Below are positions 36,689 to 47,064 of a stretch of DNA of 64,000 nt, in pieces; position 1 is the stretch's first letter, and every line of letters begins with the position of its first letter. Source of the DNA: Marispirochaeta aestuarii (GTDB lineage: Bacteria; Spirochaetota; Spirochaetia; JC444; Marispirochaetaceae); NCBI RefSeq assembly GCF_002087085.1, contig NZ_MWQY01000011.1, positions 116,302 through 180,301 on the forward strand, given 5' to 3'. The notes under the pieces are model-generated. The model ran no database searches. It worked only from the letters and a program-made list of their open reading frames with translations, and was not told where the DNA came from. The position numbers and the translations under genes are program-made.

Positions 36689-37045
36689 TCAGGTAAGGTA
36701 ATTCTTGATGGAGTCGATATAATGCTGGCCCCGCAGGGGTTTGATAAATACCTCGTTGAAACCTGCGGCATTCAGACGGTCTATCTCGCCATCGTCGGAT
36801 GTGATGGCTATGAGAGGAAGTTCCGGATGGGTCTCCCGGATTCGGCGTGCCACCTGATCTCCGTTCATTCCAGGCATGTACTGGTCGAGAATGACCAGGT
36901 TGTAGGAGTTCTTCTGAAAAAGTTCCAGTGCCTGAACTCCGTCGTGAGCCAGATCGCAACTGATGCCATGATTCTTCAGCTTCATTTCAAGCAGTTTGCG
37001 ATTGGTGAACTCATCTTCCGCATAGAGAACACGTTTCGTTGTCAC
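36689..37045 (-). CDS. Single-domain response regulator (CheY-like receiver)
   Basis: 118-aa receiver with no output domain. Acidic pair Glu10/Asp11, phosphoacceptor Asp54 (VILDQYMPG), Thr82 and Lys102 (FIKPLRG) are all present. The GTG start has AAGGAG eight bases upstream. It is followed 11 bases later by an OppA-like binding protein, an odd pairing. Its cognate kinase is not here; the kinases at 11626 and 22190 are candidates but distant. Confidence 0.92.
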   Translation of the reverse strand: MTTKRVLYAEDEFTNRKLLEMKLKNHGISCDLAHDGVQALELFQKNSYNLVILDQYMPGMNGDQVARRIRETHPELPLIAITSDDGEIDRLNAAGFNEVFIKPLRGQHYIDSIKNYLT

Positions 37046-37163
37046 CCGGCTGCTCCTTGGACCCGTGATAGTCTAAAACCAGAAGCCGGGCAATGAAGCT
37101 CCAGCCCGTCAGAGGGCTATCTTTTTGTCGCGTACCCGGCTGTGTGCAGACCTTTGTTACGCT

Positions 37164-37192
37164 AGGGTAAACAAAAGCCCCAGCGTGGTCAA
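37164..37192 (-). promoter_or_regulatory. Possible promoter and structured leader of the receiver gene
   Basis: TTGACC, 17 bases and TACCCT on the minus strand. An imperfect stem (ACGCT...AGCGT, 37159-37186) lies inside the same stretch. The leader down to 37045 also folds a short AGCCC/GGGCT stem (near 37108-37123). The 217 bases between this gene and the methyltransferase hold no gene. Confidence 0.3.
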
Positions 37193-37223
37193 GTAATTAT
37201 TACACCGTGACTTCCCGCCGCTC

Positions 37224-37252
37224 TTGACAGGCTGAGCGGTGATTCATACTCT
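37224..37252 (+). promoter_or_regulatory. Possible promoter of the methyltransferase gene
   Basis: A perfect TTGACA -35 with a poor -10 (TACTCT at 17 bases, or CATACT at 15). The start would fall about four bases before the ATG at 37263, so the leader is very short. It also argues against the GTG at 37239, which lies inside it. Confidence 0.35.
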
Positions 37253-37262
37253 TGAACTTCCT

Positions 37263-37892
37263 ATGAAAGATTCACTGCGTCGCCTGAAAGAGCACTACGA
37301 GCCTCGAATACGTCCCGAAAGCATGGGCTATGAGATCCTTGACTGGGAAGACCAGGAGAGTCAGTTCTGCCGTTTCGACGTGCTGGTCAGAAAGATAGAC
37401 CTGTCCGGTAAAAGTCTCCTGGATCTGGGCTGCGGCGTGGGAGACCTGTGCTCCTATCTTCAGCAGAAGGGAATCGAGGCTTCCTATACCGGCGTGGACA
37501 TCCTGGAAAAAATGATCCGGGAAGCCAGAAGACGCTGTCCCCCCGGACGTTTTATCAAGGCCGATCTGCTCCGGGAAAATCCTTTCGGAAATGAGCGTTT
37601 TCAGATCGCTTTCTGCTCAGGTATATTCAATCTGGAAACCGGGGATAACGAGAGACTGCTGGACGCGTACCTGACGCGTCTTCAGGATCTGACCACCGAA
37701 GCGGTTGTTATAAATCTTCTTTCCATTGCCTCCCGTGACCAGCAGGACAAATATCATTATTTTGACCCTGACAGCGTAATAAAGCGGGCGGGCGGTCTGT
37801 TCCCGCTTGCCGAGATCGAAGCAGGGTACCTGTCCAATGATTTTACCCTCGTCTGCCGGCACGGGTCCTCAAGCTCCGGCTCCAGGTCTTGA
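37263..37892 (+). CDS. Class I SAM-dependent methyltransferase
   Basis: 209-aa soluble methyltransferase. Motif I is LLDLGCGVGDLCSYL and the acidic end of strand 2 is YTGVDILEKMI; FIKADLL and FQIAFCSGIFN give the later strands. The ATG at 37263 is chosen because the alternative GTG at 37239 falls inside the predicted promoter. The substrate cannot be read. The lytic transglycosylase follows after 33 bases on the same strand. Confidence 0.88.
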   Translation: MKDSLRRLKEHYEPRIRPESMGYEILDWEDQESQFCRFDVLVRKIDLSGKSLLDLGCGVGDLCSYLQQKGIEASYTGVDILEKMIREARRRCPPGRFIKADLLRENPFGNERFQIAFCSGIFNLETGDNERLLDAYLTRLQDLTTEAVVINLLSIASRDQQDKYHYFDPDSVIKRAGGLFPLAEIEAGYLSNDFTLVCRHGSSSSGSRS

Positions 37893-37925
37893 CCCTGGAC
37901 TGCGGAAATGACTATCTTAGCATAA

Positions 37926-38636
37926 ATGCCTATGAATGGAATTAGAGTTATTGGATTATTTAGCGTTGTCGCGCTGTTGATACCCCTTCTTGCCCTCCTT
38001 TTTACTCCCGGAAGTATCGATGAAGAGGGAATGCCGGAATATGTGGAAACTGCCATATCTCTTGGCCCGGGTCAGGATATCGGACTCGAACTCTATCGCC
38101 GTCCTGAGAGCCGCGGTCGGGTTATTGATTTCTATTCCCAGGTTGCCGGTTCCCGGGAGATTGCGGAGCTTATTCTGCATTACTCGAACCGATACGAAGT
38201 TCCTCCGTCTCTCAGCTTTTCCCTGGTATACGCCGAGAGCAGTTTCAGGCCCCGGGCTGTCAATCGCAACAGCAATTCCATCGACCGCGGTCTGTTTCAG
38301 CTGAATAACCGCTCCTTCCCGGAACTGACGGAAGCTGACTTCTTTGATCCCGTCGTCAATACCCAGCACGGGGTGGCCTACCTTCGCTACTGTCTGGATG
38401 AGGGGAAAAACCCGGTGGTGGCCCTGGCCATGTACAATGCCGGACGGACCCGGGTCACTGAACGTGGAACCCCGCGGATGACCCTGGACTACATTTCCAA
38501 GATTCTCGATTATCAGCGGGATCTTGAAGGGCGTTTCGAAAACGGACTCATCAGCAAACAGCAGCTGGTAAAAACAGACTCCAAGAGCGGCGCTCGTGTC
38601 GCCTACGTACTTGACAAGAGTAAGACCGTAAAATAG
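37926..38636 (+). CDS. Lytic transglycosylase, SLT domain
   Basis: 236-aa envelope enzyme that cleaves the glycan strand of peptidoglycan. The N-terminal helix (about 8-27) is a signal or anchor. The SLT fold from about residue 85 has the catalytic Glu in VYAESSFRPRA, then GLFQLNN, and ends with VALAMYNAGRTRV. It is followed two bases before the next open frame and may be coupled to the DAHP synthase fusion. The substrate role is family knowledge. Confidence 0.9.
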   Translation: MPMNGIRVIGLFSVVALLIPLLALLFTPGSIDEEGMPEYVETAISLGPGQDIGLELYRRPESRGRVIDFYSQVAGSREIAELILHYSNRYEVPPSLSFSLVYAESSFRPRAVNRNSNSIDRGLFQLNNRSFPELTEADFFDPVVNTQHGVAYLRYCLDEGKNPVVALAMYNAGRTRVTERGTPRMTLDYISKILDYQRDLEGRFENGLISKQQLVKTDSKSGARVAYVLDKSKTVK

Positions 38637-38649
38637 CTTGATTACCACT

Positions 38650-40557
38650 ATGGTAATCGTCTTAAACAAATCCATCAGCACTGCTGACAAAGAAAATATC
38701 CGAAGCTTTCTCACCCGGAAGGGCTTTACCGTACGGGAGATCGTCGGTGAAGAAGAGACCATCTTCGGCGCCGTCGGTCTTGTACAGATCGACCGGCGGG
38801 AGGTGGAGCTTCTATCCGGGGTGGATCAGGTTATTCCCATAACCAAACCCTACAAACTTGCCTCCCGGGAGTTTAAAAAAGAAGACAGTCTGGTTAGCGT
38901 CGGTCCTGTAAAGATCGGACCGTTACGCCTGGCGGTTATCGCCGGTCCCTGCGCTATCGAGAGCCGGGATCAGATCATGGAGTCCGCCCGTATCGTGCGG
39001 GATTCCGGGGGTGTAATGCTCCGGGGAGGGGCCTTCAAACCCAGGACCTCTCCCTACGCCTTTCAGGGGCTTGGCGAAGAAGGAGCCCGCTATCTGAAAG
39101 AAGCGGGGGAAAAGTACGGTCTTCCGGTGGTAACCGAGATTGTCGCCACGGAGCACGCCGATATGCTGGCGGATATTGTGGATGTGCTGCAGATCGGCGC
39201 CCGGAATATGCAGAACTTTGAGCTTTTAAAACGGGTCGGTTCCATGAACAAGCCCATAATTCTCAAGCGGGGAATGGCTGCGACGATTGAAGAATGGCTC
39301 ATGGCCGCCGAATATCTGATGGCCCACGGCGCCGAGAATGTGATCCTCTGCGAAAGGGGAATACGTACCTTCGAGACCTATACCCGAAACACCCTGGACC
39401 TCTCGGCGATTCCGGTAATAAAAAAGCTCTCTCATCTTCCTGTTATTGTCGATCCCTCCCACGCCACGGGTATCCGGGAGAAGGTCATTCCCATGGGACT
39501 GGCTGCAGTTGCGGCGGGGGCGGACGGTCTGGTGGTGGAGGTGCATCCGGATCCGGAAAAGGCCCTTTCCGACGGTCCCCAGTCCCTGCTGCCGGAACAG
39601 TTCGAGAAAATGATGCGGGACATCGAGGCCATGGCTCCGGTGGTGGGACGGGAGCTGGAACGCCCCGTGCGGCGCGGGCCGGTGATTCTGTCCAGGGATA
39701 CTGCTGTTCCAGCCTCCTCTGCGGCTGAGGGACCGGTTCCGGTCGGTTTTCAGGGAGAACATGGAGCCTACAGCGAAAAGGCCCTGTCCCTGTACTTCAG
39801 TAATATAGACGCGAAGAGCGTGCCCTTGAACAGTTTTCGGAAGGTGTTCGATGCGGTGCTCCAGGGAGAAGTCCGATACGGGGTCGTTCCCATGGAGAAC
39901 TCCCTGGCCGGATCGATACACGAGAATTACGATCTTTTTCTCCAGTATCCGGATATAAAAATCCTGGGGGAGCGCCGGGTCAGAATCCGCCACACCCTGA
40001 TCGGACGGCCGGGTGCCGGCCTGAAGGATATTCGCAAGGTCTACTCCCACCCCCAGGGGCTTGCCCAGTGCGCGCGTTTTCTTGACGAAACCCTCCCGGA
40101 GGCTGAACGGGTTCCCTATTACGATACGGCCGGCTCGGTCGGCTTTATTGCCGGACAGCCGGATAATTCCCTCGCGGCTATCGCCAGCGAAGAGGCCGCT
40201 GCAGTTAACGGCATGGTCGTACTAAAGGAGGGAATCGAGACGAATCCCAGCAACTATACCCGCTTTTTTATAATCGGCAGCACCGATGAACCGTTGGAGG
40301 CGGACGCCAATACCGCTTCCCTGGTCTTTGCGGTTCCGGACAAGTCCGGAGCACTCTTCAGTTGCCTGAAGGTCCTTGCGGACCGGGGAATCAACATGAA
40401 AAAGCTGGAATCCCGGCCGATCCTGGGAAAACCCTGGGAGTACATGTTCTACCTGGATGTTGAACTCCCCGGCAAGATGCCGGCTTTTGATGAAGCTGTG
40501 GAGGCTCTTAAAGGTGTCTCTGAGAATCTGAGGGTTCTGGGGGTCTACCGCAGCTGA
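38650..40557 (+). CDS. DAHP synthase / prephenate dehydratase / ACT fusion
   Basis: 635-aa bifunctional enzyme joining the first step of the shikimate pathway to a late phenylalanine step. Order: ferredoxin-like domain (about 1-70), DAHP synthase barrel (about 75-335) with [27 protein letters not shown] and DPSHATG, linker, prephenate dehydratase (about 363-540) with [11 protein letters not shown] and the TRF motif in NYTRFFIIG, and ACT (about 550-630) with the phenylalanine-binding ESRP. No chorismate mutase part is present. The start at 38650 (ATG) is chosen over a TTG four codons earlier; no clear ribosome site. Phenylalanine feedback on both activities is inference. Confidence 0.93.
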   Translation: MVIVLNKSISTADKENIRSFLTRKGFTVREIVGEEETIFGAVGLVQIDRREVELLSGVDQVIPITKPYKLASREFKKEDSLVSVGPVKIGPLRLAVIAGPCAIESRDQIMESARIVRDSGGVMLRGGAFKPRTSPYAFQGLGEEGARYLKEAGEKYGLPVVTEIVATEHADMLADIVDVLQIGARNMQNFELLKRVGSMNKPIILKRGMAATIEEWLMAAEYLMAHGAENVILCERGIRTFETYTRNTLDLSAIPVIKKLSHLPVIVDPSHATGIREKVIPMGLAAVAAGADGLVVEVHPDPEKALSDGPQSLLPEQFEKMMRDIEAMAPVVGRELERPVRRGPVILSRDTAVPASSAAEGPVPVGFQGEHGAYSEKALSLYFSNIDAKSVPLNSFRKVFDAVLQGEVRYGVVPMENSLAGSIHENYDLFLQYPDIKILGERRVRIRHTLIGRPGAGLKDIRKVYSHPQGLAQCARFLDETLPEAERVPYYDTAGSVGFIAGQPDNSLAAIASEEAAAVNGMVVLKEGIETNPSNYTRFFIIGSTDEPLEADANTASLVFAVPDKSGALFSCLKVLADRGINMKKLESRPILGKPWEYMFYLDVELPGKMPAFDEAVEALKGVSENLRVLGVYRS

Positions 40558-40569
40558 CGCTGCCAGCCT

Positions 40570-41988
40570 CTAATTTACACTGGTATCGATGCCCAGCTTT
40601 TTGAGCTGTTCGATCTCTTCCTTTTTGGCTATATATTCGTGGCGTTTCTGGTTTGACCGGATTACCACGTTCTTTATGGCGGAGATTTCGAGCTTTATTC
40701 CCCGAATACTGCTGCGCAGTTCCCGTGGCGCTTCGCTCTTGAAAAAGGTATCCAGGGCCGGCAGGGTATTCAGGATCTTGTACAGCTCATCGACTATGCT
40801 GCTGACATACTCGTAGACCTTTTCCTCATCGCTGCCCTCGAGGCGCATATATGCCGATGAAACCTTGCTTGACAGCATGTTCAGGGCCCGTGCCCGTTTC
40901 AGTACATTCTCGGAAAAGGCGTCATAATCGACCCGGACCATACGGGTGGCCCCGGTTTTCTCGTCGAAGAATTCCACCATGTACACATGTTTATCGCCTT
41001 TCTTCTGAACAACGTTCATTACCCAGCGACGAAAGCGTTCTCCAAGGCTCAAGCGGCGCTGATCAAGGAGCTGCTGGCTCTCGTTGAGCTTGGAAACAGC
41101 CTTCTCCAGATGAATACTCGCGCCGGACAGTATCCTGGCGGCCTCCAGTAAAAGCGGTTTGTGGGAGACCTCCTGCCTGGTTTCCTGTTTCTTTTCCTTT
41201 ATCTGAAGAGATTTTATCAGCTCCTGTTTCAGCTTGTCCCGCTGGGGGGAGTACTCCTCCGCCACAAGTTCATTTACCAGTTCGGGAAAGAAGGGCGTGT
41301 CAGGCAGTTCCCGGGGAAAGGAGCGTTTAATCTGGTTAAAGGCCTCCTCCATTACCTGACTTGAAGGTTCACCGGATATGGAAAGCTTGTACAGAACCCG
41401 CTCCCGGATATCCTGCTTGTAGAGCTCCCTGCTGAAGGCTGTTACGTCTTTCAGGAGGGAGAAAATCTCATTCGTCAGCTTGGAGAGCTGGTTGCAGCCG
41501 TCGCTGACAATGTTTGCCGAGAGGGAATCGCTCCCCTGTTTGATGTGCTGTACCAGGTCCGCCATGACCCGGGTGTTCAGGGATGTCGAACTGACTCCCA
41601 GTTTGGTCCAGTGAAAGTAGTTCAGAAGGGCGGAAATATTTTTCAGGCGCTTGAGATTGAGAAAATCCGCGCTGAACTGGTAGTAGTTGGTCAGGAATTC
41701 CAGGATGGAATCGAACTGGGAAAGCCGGATGCTCATCTTTTCGTTCTTTTCCGATTCCAGGTAGGGCTCGTTGCTGGGGGTGGTAACTTCAGAAATCTTG
41801 AAATCCCCTTTGTACGGGTCCTCCTGGACAAGCCCCTTGCGCAGCAGAACATTGTAAACGTTCTGGAAAGAGGTGTGGTAGCGCCGAAAGTCTTCTTTCA
41901 ACTTCGGCATAATCCTCTTGTCTATATGTTCACGCCGATGAGCCACCGCCTGGTTCAGCGCATCGTCAAGATCGATCCTCTCTTCCAT
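40570..41988 (-). CDS. Unrecognised 472-aa spirochaete-type protein
   Basis: I do not recognise a named family. The sequence is almost all helix, with charged coiled-coil-like stretches (residues about 90-200 and 270-330), no signal peptide and no membrane segment. A basic patch (RRWVMNVVQKKGDKHVY) precedes a beta-like segment. The convergent DAHP synthase fusion ends 12 bases away. Upstream, the divergent DUF4416 gene begins 56 bases off. The only inference is a cytoplasmic structural or adaptor role. Confidence 0.7.
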   Translation of the reverse strand: MEERIDLDDALNQAVAHRREHIDKRIMPKLKEDFRRYHTSFQNVYNVLLRKGLVQEDPYKGDFKISEVTTPSNEPYLESEKNEKMSIRLSQFDSILEFLTNYYQFSADFLNLKRLKNISALLNYFHWTKLGVSSTSLNTRVMADLVQHIKQGSDSLSANIVSDGCNQLSKLTNEIFSLLKDVTAFSRELYKQDIRERVLYKLSISGEPSSQVMEEAFNQIKRSFPRELPDTPFFPELVNELVAEEYSPQRDKLKQELIKSLQIKEKKQETRQEVSHKPLLLEAARILSGASIHLEKAVSKLNESQQLLDQRRLSLGERFRRWVMNVVQKKGDKHVYMVEFFDEKTGATRMVRVDYDAFSENVLKRARALNMLSSKVSSAYMRLEGSDEEKVYEYVSSIVDELYKILNTLPALDTFFKSEAPRELRSSIRGIKLEISAIKNVVIRSNQKRHEYIAKKEEIEQLKKLGIDTSVN

Positions 41989-42044
41989 ATTCTGAACATT
42001 ATGGGATAAAATACGGTATCCTTCAATCTTTTTACAGGGTATTT

Positions 42045-42575
42045 ATGGGTCGTGAGGGTAAATTCCCGCCGGAAAAGCTTATAATTCCACTCCTGTACAG
42101 CAGCGTCTCCATGCTTCCTGTCCTGTATTCAGAGCTGGAGCAGAATTTTGGACCGATCGATTATACGAGTCGGGAGATCCCCTTTTCCTTCTCGTCCTAC
42201 TACGACAGGGAGATGGGCCCGGGGCTCGGGAGAATCTTTCTGGGTTTTGAGGAGCTGGTTGATCCGGGTGACCTGTGGCGGATTAAAAAAGCGACGAACC
42301 GCATGGAGGCTCTTTTTTCCGAGGATCGGGACAGGAAGATCAATCTTGACCCGGGTCTGCTTGATCTGAACCGCCTGGTTCTGGCTACGACGAAACACGC
42401 CGGACACCGTATTCCCCTGGCGGAAGGCATATATGCGGAGATTACCCTCCATTACCGGCGCGGACGTTTTGAACCCCTGCCCTGGACCTATCCTGATTAC
42501 CGGAGCGAAGAGTATCAGCGGATTCTTCTGGAGCTGCGGGAGATTTTTCACGGACAGCTGAAGCACCTGCTCTGA
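42045..42575 (+). CDS. DUF4416 family protein
   Basis: 176-aa soluble protein. IPFSFSSYYDREMGPGLGR, KINLDPGLL and YRRGRFEPLPWTYPDYRS are characteristic of DUF4416. The family has no known function but recurs in spirochaetes and other diderm bacteria. It is divergent from the unknown gene at 40570-41988. The small lipoprotein-like gene follows after 19 bases. Confidence 0.85.
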   Translation: MGREGKFPPEKLIIPLLYSSVSMLPVLYSELEQNFGPIDYTSREIPFSFSSYYDREMGPGLGRIFLGFEELVDPGDLWRIKKATNRMEALFSEDRDRKINLDPGLLDLNRLVLATTKHAGHRIPLAEGIYAEITLHYRRGRFEPLPWTYPDYRSEEYQRILLELREIFHGQLKHLL

Positions 42576-42594
42576 TTCCCGGTTTATATGAGGT

Positions 42595-43335
42595 ATGAAC
42601 AGTCATATCTCCTGTGTTGCCGCTGCGACTCTGGCAGCGATAAGCATATCCTGCGGATTTCATCCCTTTGAAACGGAGGTCGAAGTAGCCATCCCTCCGG
42701 TTCCCCCGGGGGCTTCCGAATGTGTCGATGACCGGGTCATTTTAAAAGTGGACAGCGAAGAGTCCGGAGGAATCGACATCAGTGCCAGGGCGGGGGAGGT
42801 CAGGAGGCTTAAGCTTCCCAAGGCACAGGTAACTGTATTTACCGCCTTTTATCAGGGTGGTGTGCCGCCGGCCGGAGGGGTACTGCCCTGGGATGGAGAT
42901 GGGGAGGCCCGGGTGGAACTCGGCTTTGGGCAGGGATTCTGCTCGACTGTTTTTTCACGCCTTGCGGAGGCAGGTGTTCCCCTTTCTGTCGTCAATTATC
43001 GACGCCTCAGCAGGGAATGTCGCCTTCGCTCCGGGGGAAATCCCTATCTGCTGGACAATGAACGTATATTCAGGGCTCTTTTGGCGGGGAACTTTTCCGT
43101 CCGCGATATTGTCATGCTCAGAGAGTATGAACTTCCTCCCGAGGCCCTTCCCCCTGGAGAGTGGACTCCCGCCAATCCCCTGGCGGAAAAGCTTACAGGC
43201 GGCGAAGCTGCACGAGTCTACGAGGGGCGATGGACATTTTACAAAAGAGAAGATGCCGCAGTCCTGTGGTGCGACAGTATGGGCTGGCATTTCTACGCCC
43301 GGGACGGGTCCTTCAGCCGCGGCGGAACATGGTGA
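42595..43335 (+). CDS. Probable secreted lipoprotein, function unknown
   Basis: 246-aa protein. The start is a short hydrophobic signal ending SISCGF, which fits the loose spirochaetal lipobox, so Cys20 is a likely lipidation site. The rest is a beta-rich extracellular region with no recognised domain; PPVPPGASE forms a Pro-rich linker. It is downstream of DUF4416 in the same direction and ends four bases before the convergent peptidase. I cannot assign a function. Confidence 0.65.
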   Translation: MNSHISCVAAATLAAISISCGFHPFETEVEVAIPPVPPGASECVDDRVILKVDSEESGGIDISARAGEVRRLKLPKAQVTVFTAFYQGGVPPAGGVLPWDGDGEARVELGFGQGFCSTVFSRLAEAGVPLSVVNYRRLSRECRLRSGGNPYLLDNERIFRALLAGNFSVRDIVMLREYELPPEALPPGEWTPANPLAEKLTGGEAARVYEGRWTFYKREDAAVLWCDSMGWHFYARDGSFSRGGTW

Positions 43336-43338
43336 TTC

Positions 43339-44451
43339 CTATACCCTGAAGATTCCCGATCTGGTGAGTTTTTCTGCTCCCTTTTCGGTTATCAGGTAGT
43401 CGTTTTCCTTGCGGAATCCCCCCAGCTCGGCATCGTACAGCCCGGGTTCGACTGCAAGTACCATTCCGGGCTGAAGTATCGTGTCCAGTTCCCTGCGGTC
43501 CCGGAGTACCGGCCGTTCATGGGCTTCCAGACCGATGGCGTGGCCGAGGCTGTGGGGCATGGTAAAGCCTTCCCGTGAAAAGACCTCATCCACGCGGCGG
43601 GCCACAGAGGATGAGGGGACTCCCGGAGCGAGAGCCGCTTCTGCGGCGGCATAGGCTTCTTCCACCAGGGCTGCCATTCGTTCCTGTTGGGGATTCAGGG
43701 AGCCGGTAATCATGGTCAGGGTGACGTCGGTGGTGTAGCCCTTCAGTTTCACGCCGAAATCTATGATTGTCGGCCCCTCCGGGCTCAGTCCCGCCCCTGA
43801 AAATGAAGGGTAGGCATGTATCCCGAAGCTTCGCTTCGGATTGGCAACAATGGTTTCGAAGCCTGTTCCTTCCGCCCCCGCCATGCGGATCTCCCGCTCT
43901 ATAAAAAGAGCAGCGTCAAGTTCCGTGGGAAAGCGCCTGTCCCGGAAGCCCTGTACAAGCTCATCGATTATCCGGTTTGTCATTCCGGCGGCTTCCCGGT
44001 AAATTTCCAGCTCTGCGGCATCCTTTATGCTGCGGAGTTCGGTAATCTGGGCCTCCGCACCGTTTTCCCGGCAGAGAAAATTGAATTCCGGGGCTTCGGT
44101 CCGGAGGTTGTCCACCAGGGGAACAGGCAGGTTCGGAGGCAGCTCAATGCGGGCGTTTCTGGAAAGGCCAAAGCGCCGGGCCACCCCGGCAATGGCCTGA
44201 ACAGGGCTGCGTTGAAATTCGCTGTAGGCGACCAAGGCGTCGGCGGTTCCGTAGATCTCGGCCAGGGGCAGGTCCCAGGCGACAAGCAGGGAGGCCCCTG
44301 AGGAATGAAAAAAGAAGACGGCGTCGGAGGGATGACCGCAGAGGTAGCGAAGGGAGGCATTCCGCCTTCCTTCGGTGTCTTCCACGACCACAAGGTCGAT
44401 CCCCTCCTGTTCCATCCAGTTTTGCAGACTGTTCAGGCGATATTTTGCCAC
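43339..44451 (-). CDS. M24 family Xaa-Pro aminopeptidase
   Basis: 370-aa dimetal peptidase. The N-terminal creatinase-like domain (1-125) is followed by the catalytic pita-bread domain with the two Asp in DFGVKLKGYTTDVT, His in HSLGHAIGLEAHE, Glu in LAVEPGLY and Glu in RKENDYL. GTG at 44451 has AAGGAA upstream. The leuS gene ends 22 bases upstream on the same strand, so the two probably share a transcript. Confidence 0.93.
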   Translation of the reverse strand: MAKYRLNSLQNWMEQEGIDLVVVEDTEGRRNASLRYLCGHPSDAVFFFHSSGASLLVAWDLPLAEIYGTADALVAYSEFQRSPVQAIAGVARRFGLSRNARIELPPNLPVPLVDNLRTEAPEFNFLCRENGAEAQITELRSIKDAAELEIYREAAGMTNRIIDELVQGFRDRRFPTELDAALFIEREIRMAGAEGTGFETIVANPKRSFGIHAYPSFSGAGLSPEGPTIIDFGVKLKGYTTDVTLTMITGSLNPQQERMAALVEEAYAAAEAALAPGVPSSSVARRVDEVFSREGFTMPHSLGHAIGLEAHERPVLRDRRELDTILQPGMVLAVEPGLYDAELGGFRKENDYLITEKGAEKLTRSGIFRV

Positions 44452-44473
44452 TATGTTGTTCCTTTTGCTTCCT

Positions 44474-46984
44474 TCAGCTGACCACTATATTGACCAGCTT
44501 GCCCGGCACCGGAATGATCTTCCTGATCTGTCTGCCGGCGGTAAGCTCCTTTATCCGCGGATGATTCAGAGCCGCTTCCTTCATTTCCTCCGGGCTGATG
44601 TCGGCATTGGCCTCGACCTTGGCCCGGACTTTCCCGTTGATCTGGAATACCAGGTTTATCATCTCGTCCCGGGTGAGCTCCTCGTCATAGTCGGGCCAGT
44701 TCTGACGGCCGGCAAGGGGCTCGTGTCCCAGGCGTTCCCAGAGCTCTTCGGCAAGATGGGGAGCATAGGGAGAAAGCAGCAGTACGAAGGGCTCGATGAG
44801 CTGCCGGTTCAGGGTCTCTTCCTTGAAAACCTCGTTGACGAAGATCATCATCTGGGCGATGGCGGTGTTGAACTCCAGGGAATCCGTGTCGCCGGTAACC
44901 TTCTTGATGGTTTTGTGCAGAACCCGCTTCAGCTCTTCCGGGGGCTCCCGGTCGACCAGCTCCCTGTCAAAGAGACGCCATACCCGGTCGAGAAAACGGT
45001 GAACCCCGGATATCCCCGAGGTGGACCAGGGCTTGGATACCTGCAGGGGCCCCATGAACATCTCGTAGACCCGCATGGAATCGGCCCCGAAATCCCGGAT
45101 GATGTCATCGGGGTTGATGACATTTTTGAGGGACTTGGACATCTTGGCGATGACCTGGGTAAGGGGGGTACCTGTCCCTTTTTCTACAAAGCTGTCGGTC
45201 TCCGGCTCCTCCACCTCATCCGTGGGAACGAGGGTCTTGTCAGGGCGCTGATAGGCGAAGGAGGTGATCATTCCCTGGTTTACCAGGCGCTTGAAGGGTT
45301 CAACGTCTCCCACGACACCTATATCGTAAAGCACCTTGTGCCAGAAACGGGCGTAGAGAAGGTGAAGCACCGCGTGTTCCGCGCCCCCCACGTAGAGGTC
45401 CACGGGCATCCAGTAGTCGATCTTGCGGCGGTCCGCCAGGGATGAACCGTTGCGGGGGTCCAGATAGCGCAGATAGTACCAGCAGGAACCTGCCCACTGG
45501 GGCATGGTGTTGGTCTCCCGTCGTCCGGGTCCTCCGCATTTGGGGCAGCTTGTGTTAACCCATTCATGTATTTTGGCAAGGGGAGATTCCCCGGTGCCCG
45601 ACGGTTCGTAGGAGTCCACCTCCGGCAGCTTGAGGGGAAGCTGGTCCTCCGGGACGGGCACGATACCGCAGGTTGGGCAGTGAACCAGCGGAATAGGCTC
45701 TCCCCAGTAGCGCTGCCTGCTGAAGACCCAGTCCCTGAGCTTGTAATTGACCGCACGCTGCCCGAGCTTGCGTTCCTCCAGCCATTCTATGATACTCTCT
45801 ATGGCCTCTTCCTTTCCCATTCCGTCAAGGAAGGAGGAGTTTACATGGGGGCCGTCCCCGGTAAAGGCCTCGTCTTCGATAGTACCGCCCTTGAGGACTT
45901 CGATAATGGGAAGGTCGAATTTCTTCGCGAATTCCCAGTCCCGCTGGTCGTGGGCCGGAACCGCCATGATGGCGCCGGTTCCGTAGGAAATCAGGATATA
46001 GTCGGAAATCCAGATGGGGATCTTCTCCCCGTTTACCGGGTTGACGGCGAAGGCGCCGGTAAAGACACCGGTCTTGTCCTTGGCAAGATCCGTGCGCTCC
46101 AGATCCGACTTGAGCCGGGCCTGCTCCAGGTAAGCCTCAACGGCGGGGCGATGTTTGTCTGTTGTGATCTTCTCCACATAGGGATGCTCCGGAGCCATGA
46201 CCATGTAGGTGGCGCCGAAGAGGGTGTCCGGACGGGTGGTGTAGACCTCAAGGGACTCCAGGTGTCCGTCGATCTGAAAATGCACATTGGCACCCTCGGA
46301 GCGGCCGATCCAGTTGCGCTGCATGGTCTTTATGGACTCCGACCAGTCAAGGGTATCCAGGTCTTCCAGGAGCCGGTCGGCATAGGAGGTGATTTTGAGT
46401 ATCCACTGCCGGATGTTGCGCCGCTCCACCAGCTGTCCGCAGCGCTCGCATTTGCCGTCCTTGACCTCCTCGTTGGCAAGTCCCGTCAGGCAGGAGGAGC
46501 ACCAGTTGATGGGAGTTTCCGCTTCGTAAGCCAGGCCCTGTTCAAACAGTTTGAGAAAGATCCACTGGGTCCAGCGGTAGTAATCCTCGCTGTGGGTGGA
46601 TATTTCCCGGTCCCAGTCGTAACTGAAACCCAGAGACTTTATCTGGGTACGGAAGTGGTCGATATTCCGTTCCGTTGTTATCTTCGGGTGGGTCCCGGTC
46701 TGGATGGCATAGTTCTCGGCGGGCAGACCGAAGGAGTCGAAGCCCATGGGGTGGAGCACGTTGAAGCCCCTCATCCGTAAAAAACGACAGTAGATATCCG
46801 TTGCAGTGTATCCTTCCGGATGGCCGACATGGAGTCCGGATCCGGAGGGGTAGGGGAACATGTCGAGCACGTAGCGCCGTTTCTCTTTAGGAAAGGAGGG
46901 GTCCTCTTCCACCTTGAAGCTGGAATTCTCTTCCCAGAAGCGCTGCCATTTCTGCTCAATCTCGGCGTATGGGTATTTGCTCAT
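44474..46984 (-). CDS. leuS: Leucyl-tRNA synthetase
   Basis: 836-aa class I synthetase from the chosen ATG. HIGH-type motif is [22 protein letters not shown] is the second signature. The zinc-like cysteine pairs (CSSCLTG...CERCG and CPTCG) and the editing domain are in place, and the tail is the usual tRNA-binding region. Two further in-frame ATGs (46993 and 47014) precede the chosen start; [13 protein letters not shown] fits the family best. No clear ribosome site distinguishes them. Confidence 0.96.
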   Translation of the reverse strand: MSKYPYAEIEQKWQRFWEENSSFKVEEDPSFPKEKRRYVLDMFPYPSGSGLHVGHPEGYTATDIYCRFLRMRGFNVLHPMGFDSFGLPAENYAIQTGTHPKITTERNIDHFRTQIKSLGFSYDWDREISTHSEDYYRWTQWIFLKLFEQGLAYEAETPINWCSSCLTGLANEEVKDGKCERCGQLVERRNIRQWILKITSYADRLLEDLDTLDWSESIKTMQRNWIGRSEGANVHFQIDGHLESLEVYTTRPDTLFGATYMVMAPEHPYVEKITTDKHRPAVEAYLEQARLKSDLERTDLAKDKTGVFTGAFAVNPVNGEKIPIWISDYILISYGTGAIMAVPAHDQRDWEFAKKFDLPIIEVLKGGTIEDEAFTGDGPHVNSSFLDGMGKEEAIESIIEWLEERKLGQRAVNYKLRDWVFSRQRYWGEPIPLVHCPTCGIVPVPEDQLPLKLPEVDSYEPSGTGESPLAKIHEWVNTSCPKCGGPGRRETNTMPQWAGSCWYYLRYLDPRNGSSLADRRKIDYWMPVDLYVGGAEHAVLHLLYARFWHKVLYDIGVVGDVEPFKRLVNQGMITSFAYQRPDKTLVPTDEVEEPETDSFVEKGTGTPLTQVIAKMSKSLKNVINPDDIIRDFGADSMRVYEMFMGPLQVSKPWSTSGISGVHRFLDRVWRLFDRELVDREPPEELKRVLHKTIKKVTGDTDSLEFNTAIAQMMIFVNEVFKEETLNRQLIEPFVLLLSPYAPHLAEELWERLGHEPLAGRQNWPDYDEELTRDEMINLVFQINGKVRAKVEANADISPEEMKEAALNHPRIKELTAGRQIRKIIPVPGKLVNIVVS

Positions 46985-47064
46985 ATCTGGCATGATACCC
47001 ACAGGAGGAAGCAAAGGTCAATCTCATACTTGACCCCCCTGATCTGCCCCGGTAGGCTGGCGTA

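Noticed and set aside
37108..37186. Riboswitch in the receiver gene leader
   Set aside because: Short stems are present, but I see no conserved core of any riboswitch class I know.
37239..37262. GTG start for the methyltransferase at 37239
   Set aside because: It falls between the -35 and -10 of the predicted promoter; ATG 37263 is a better start.
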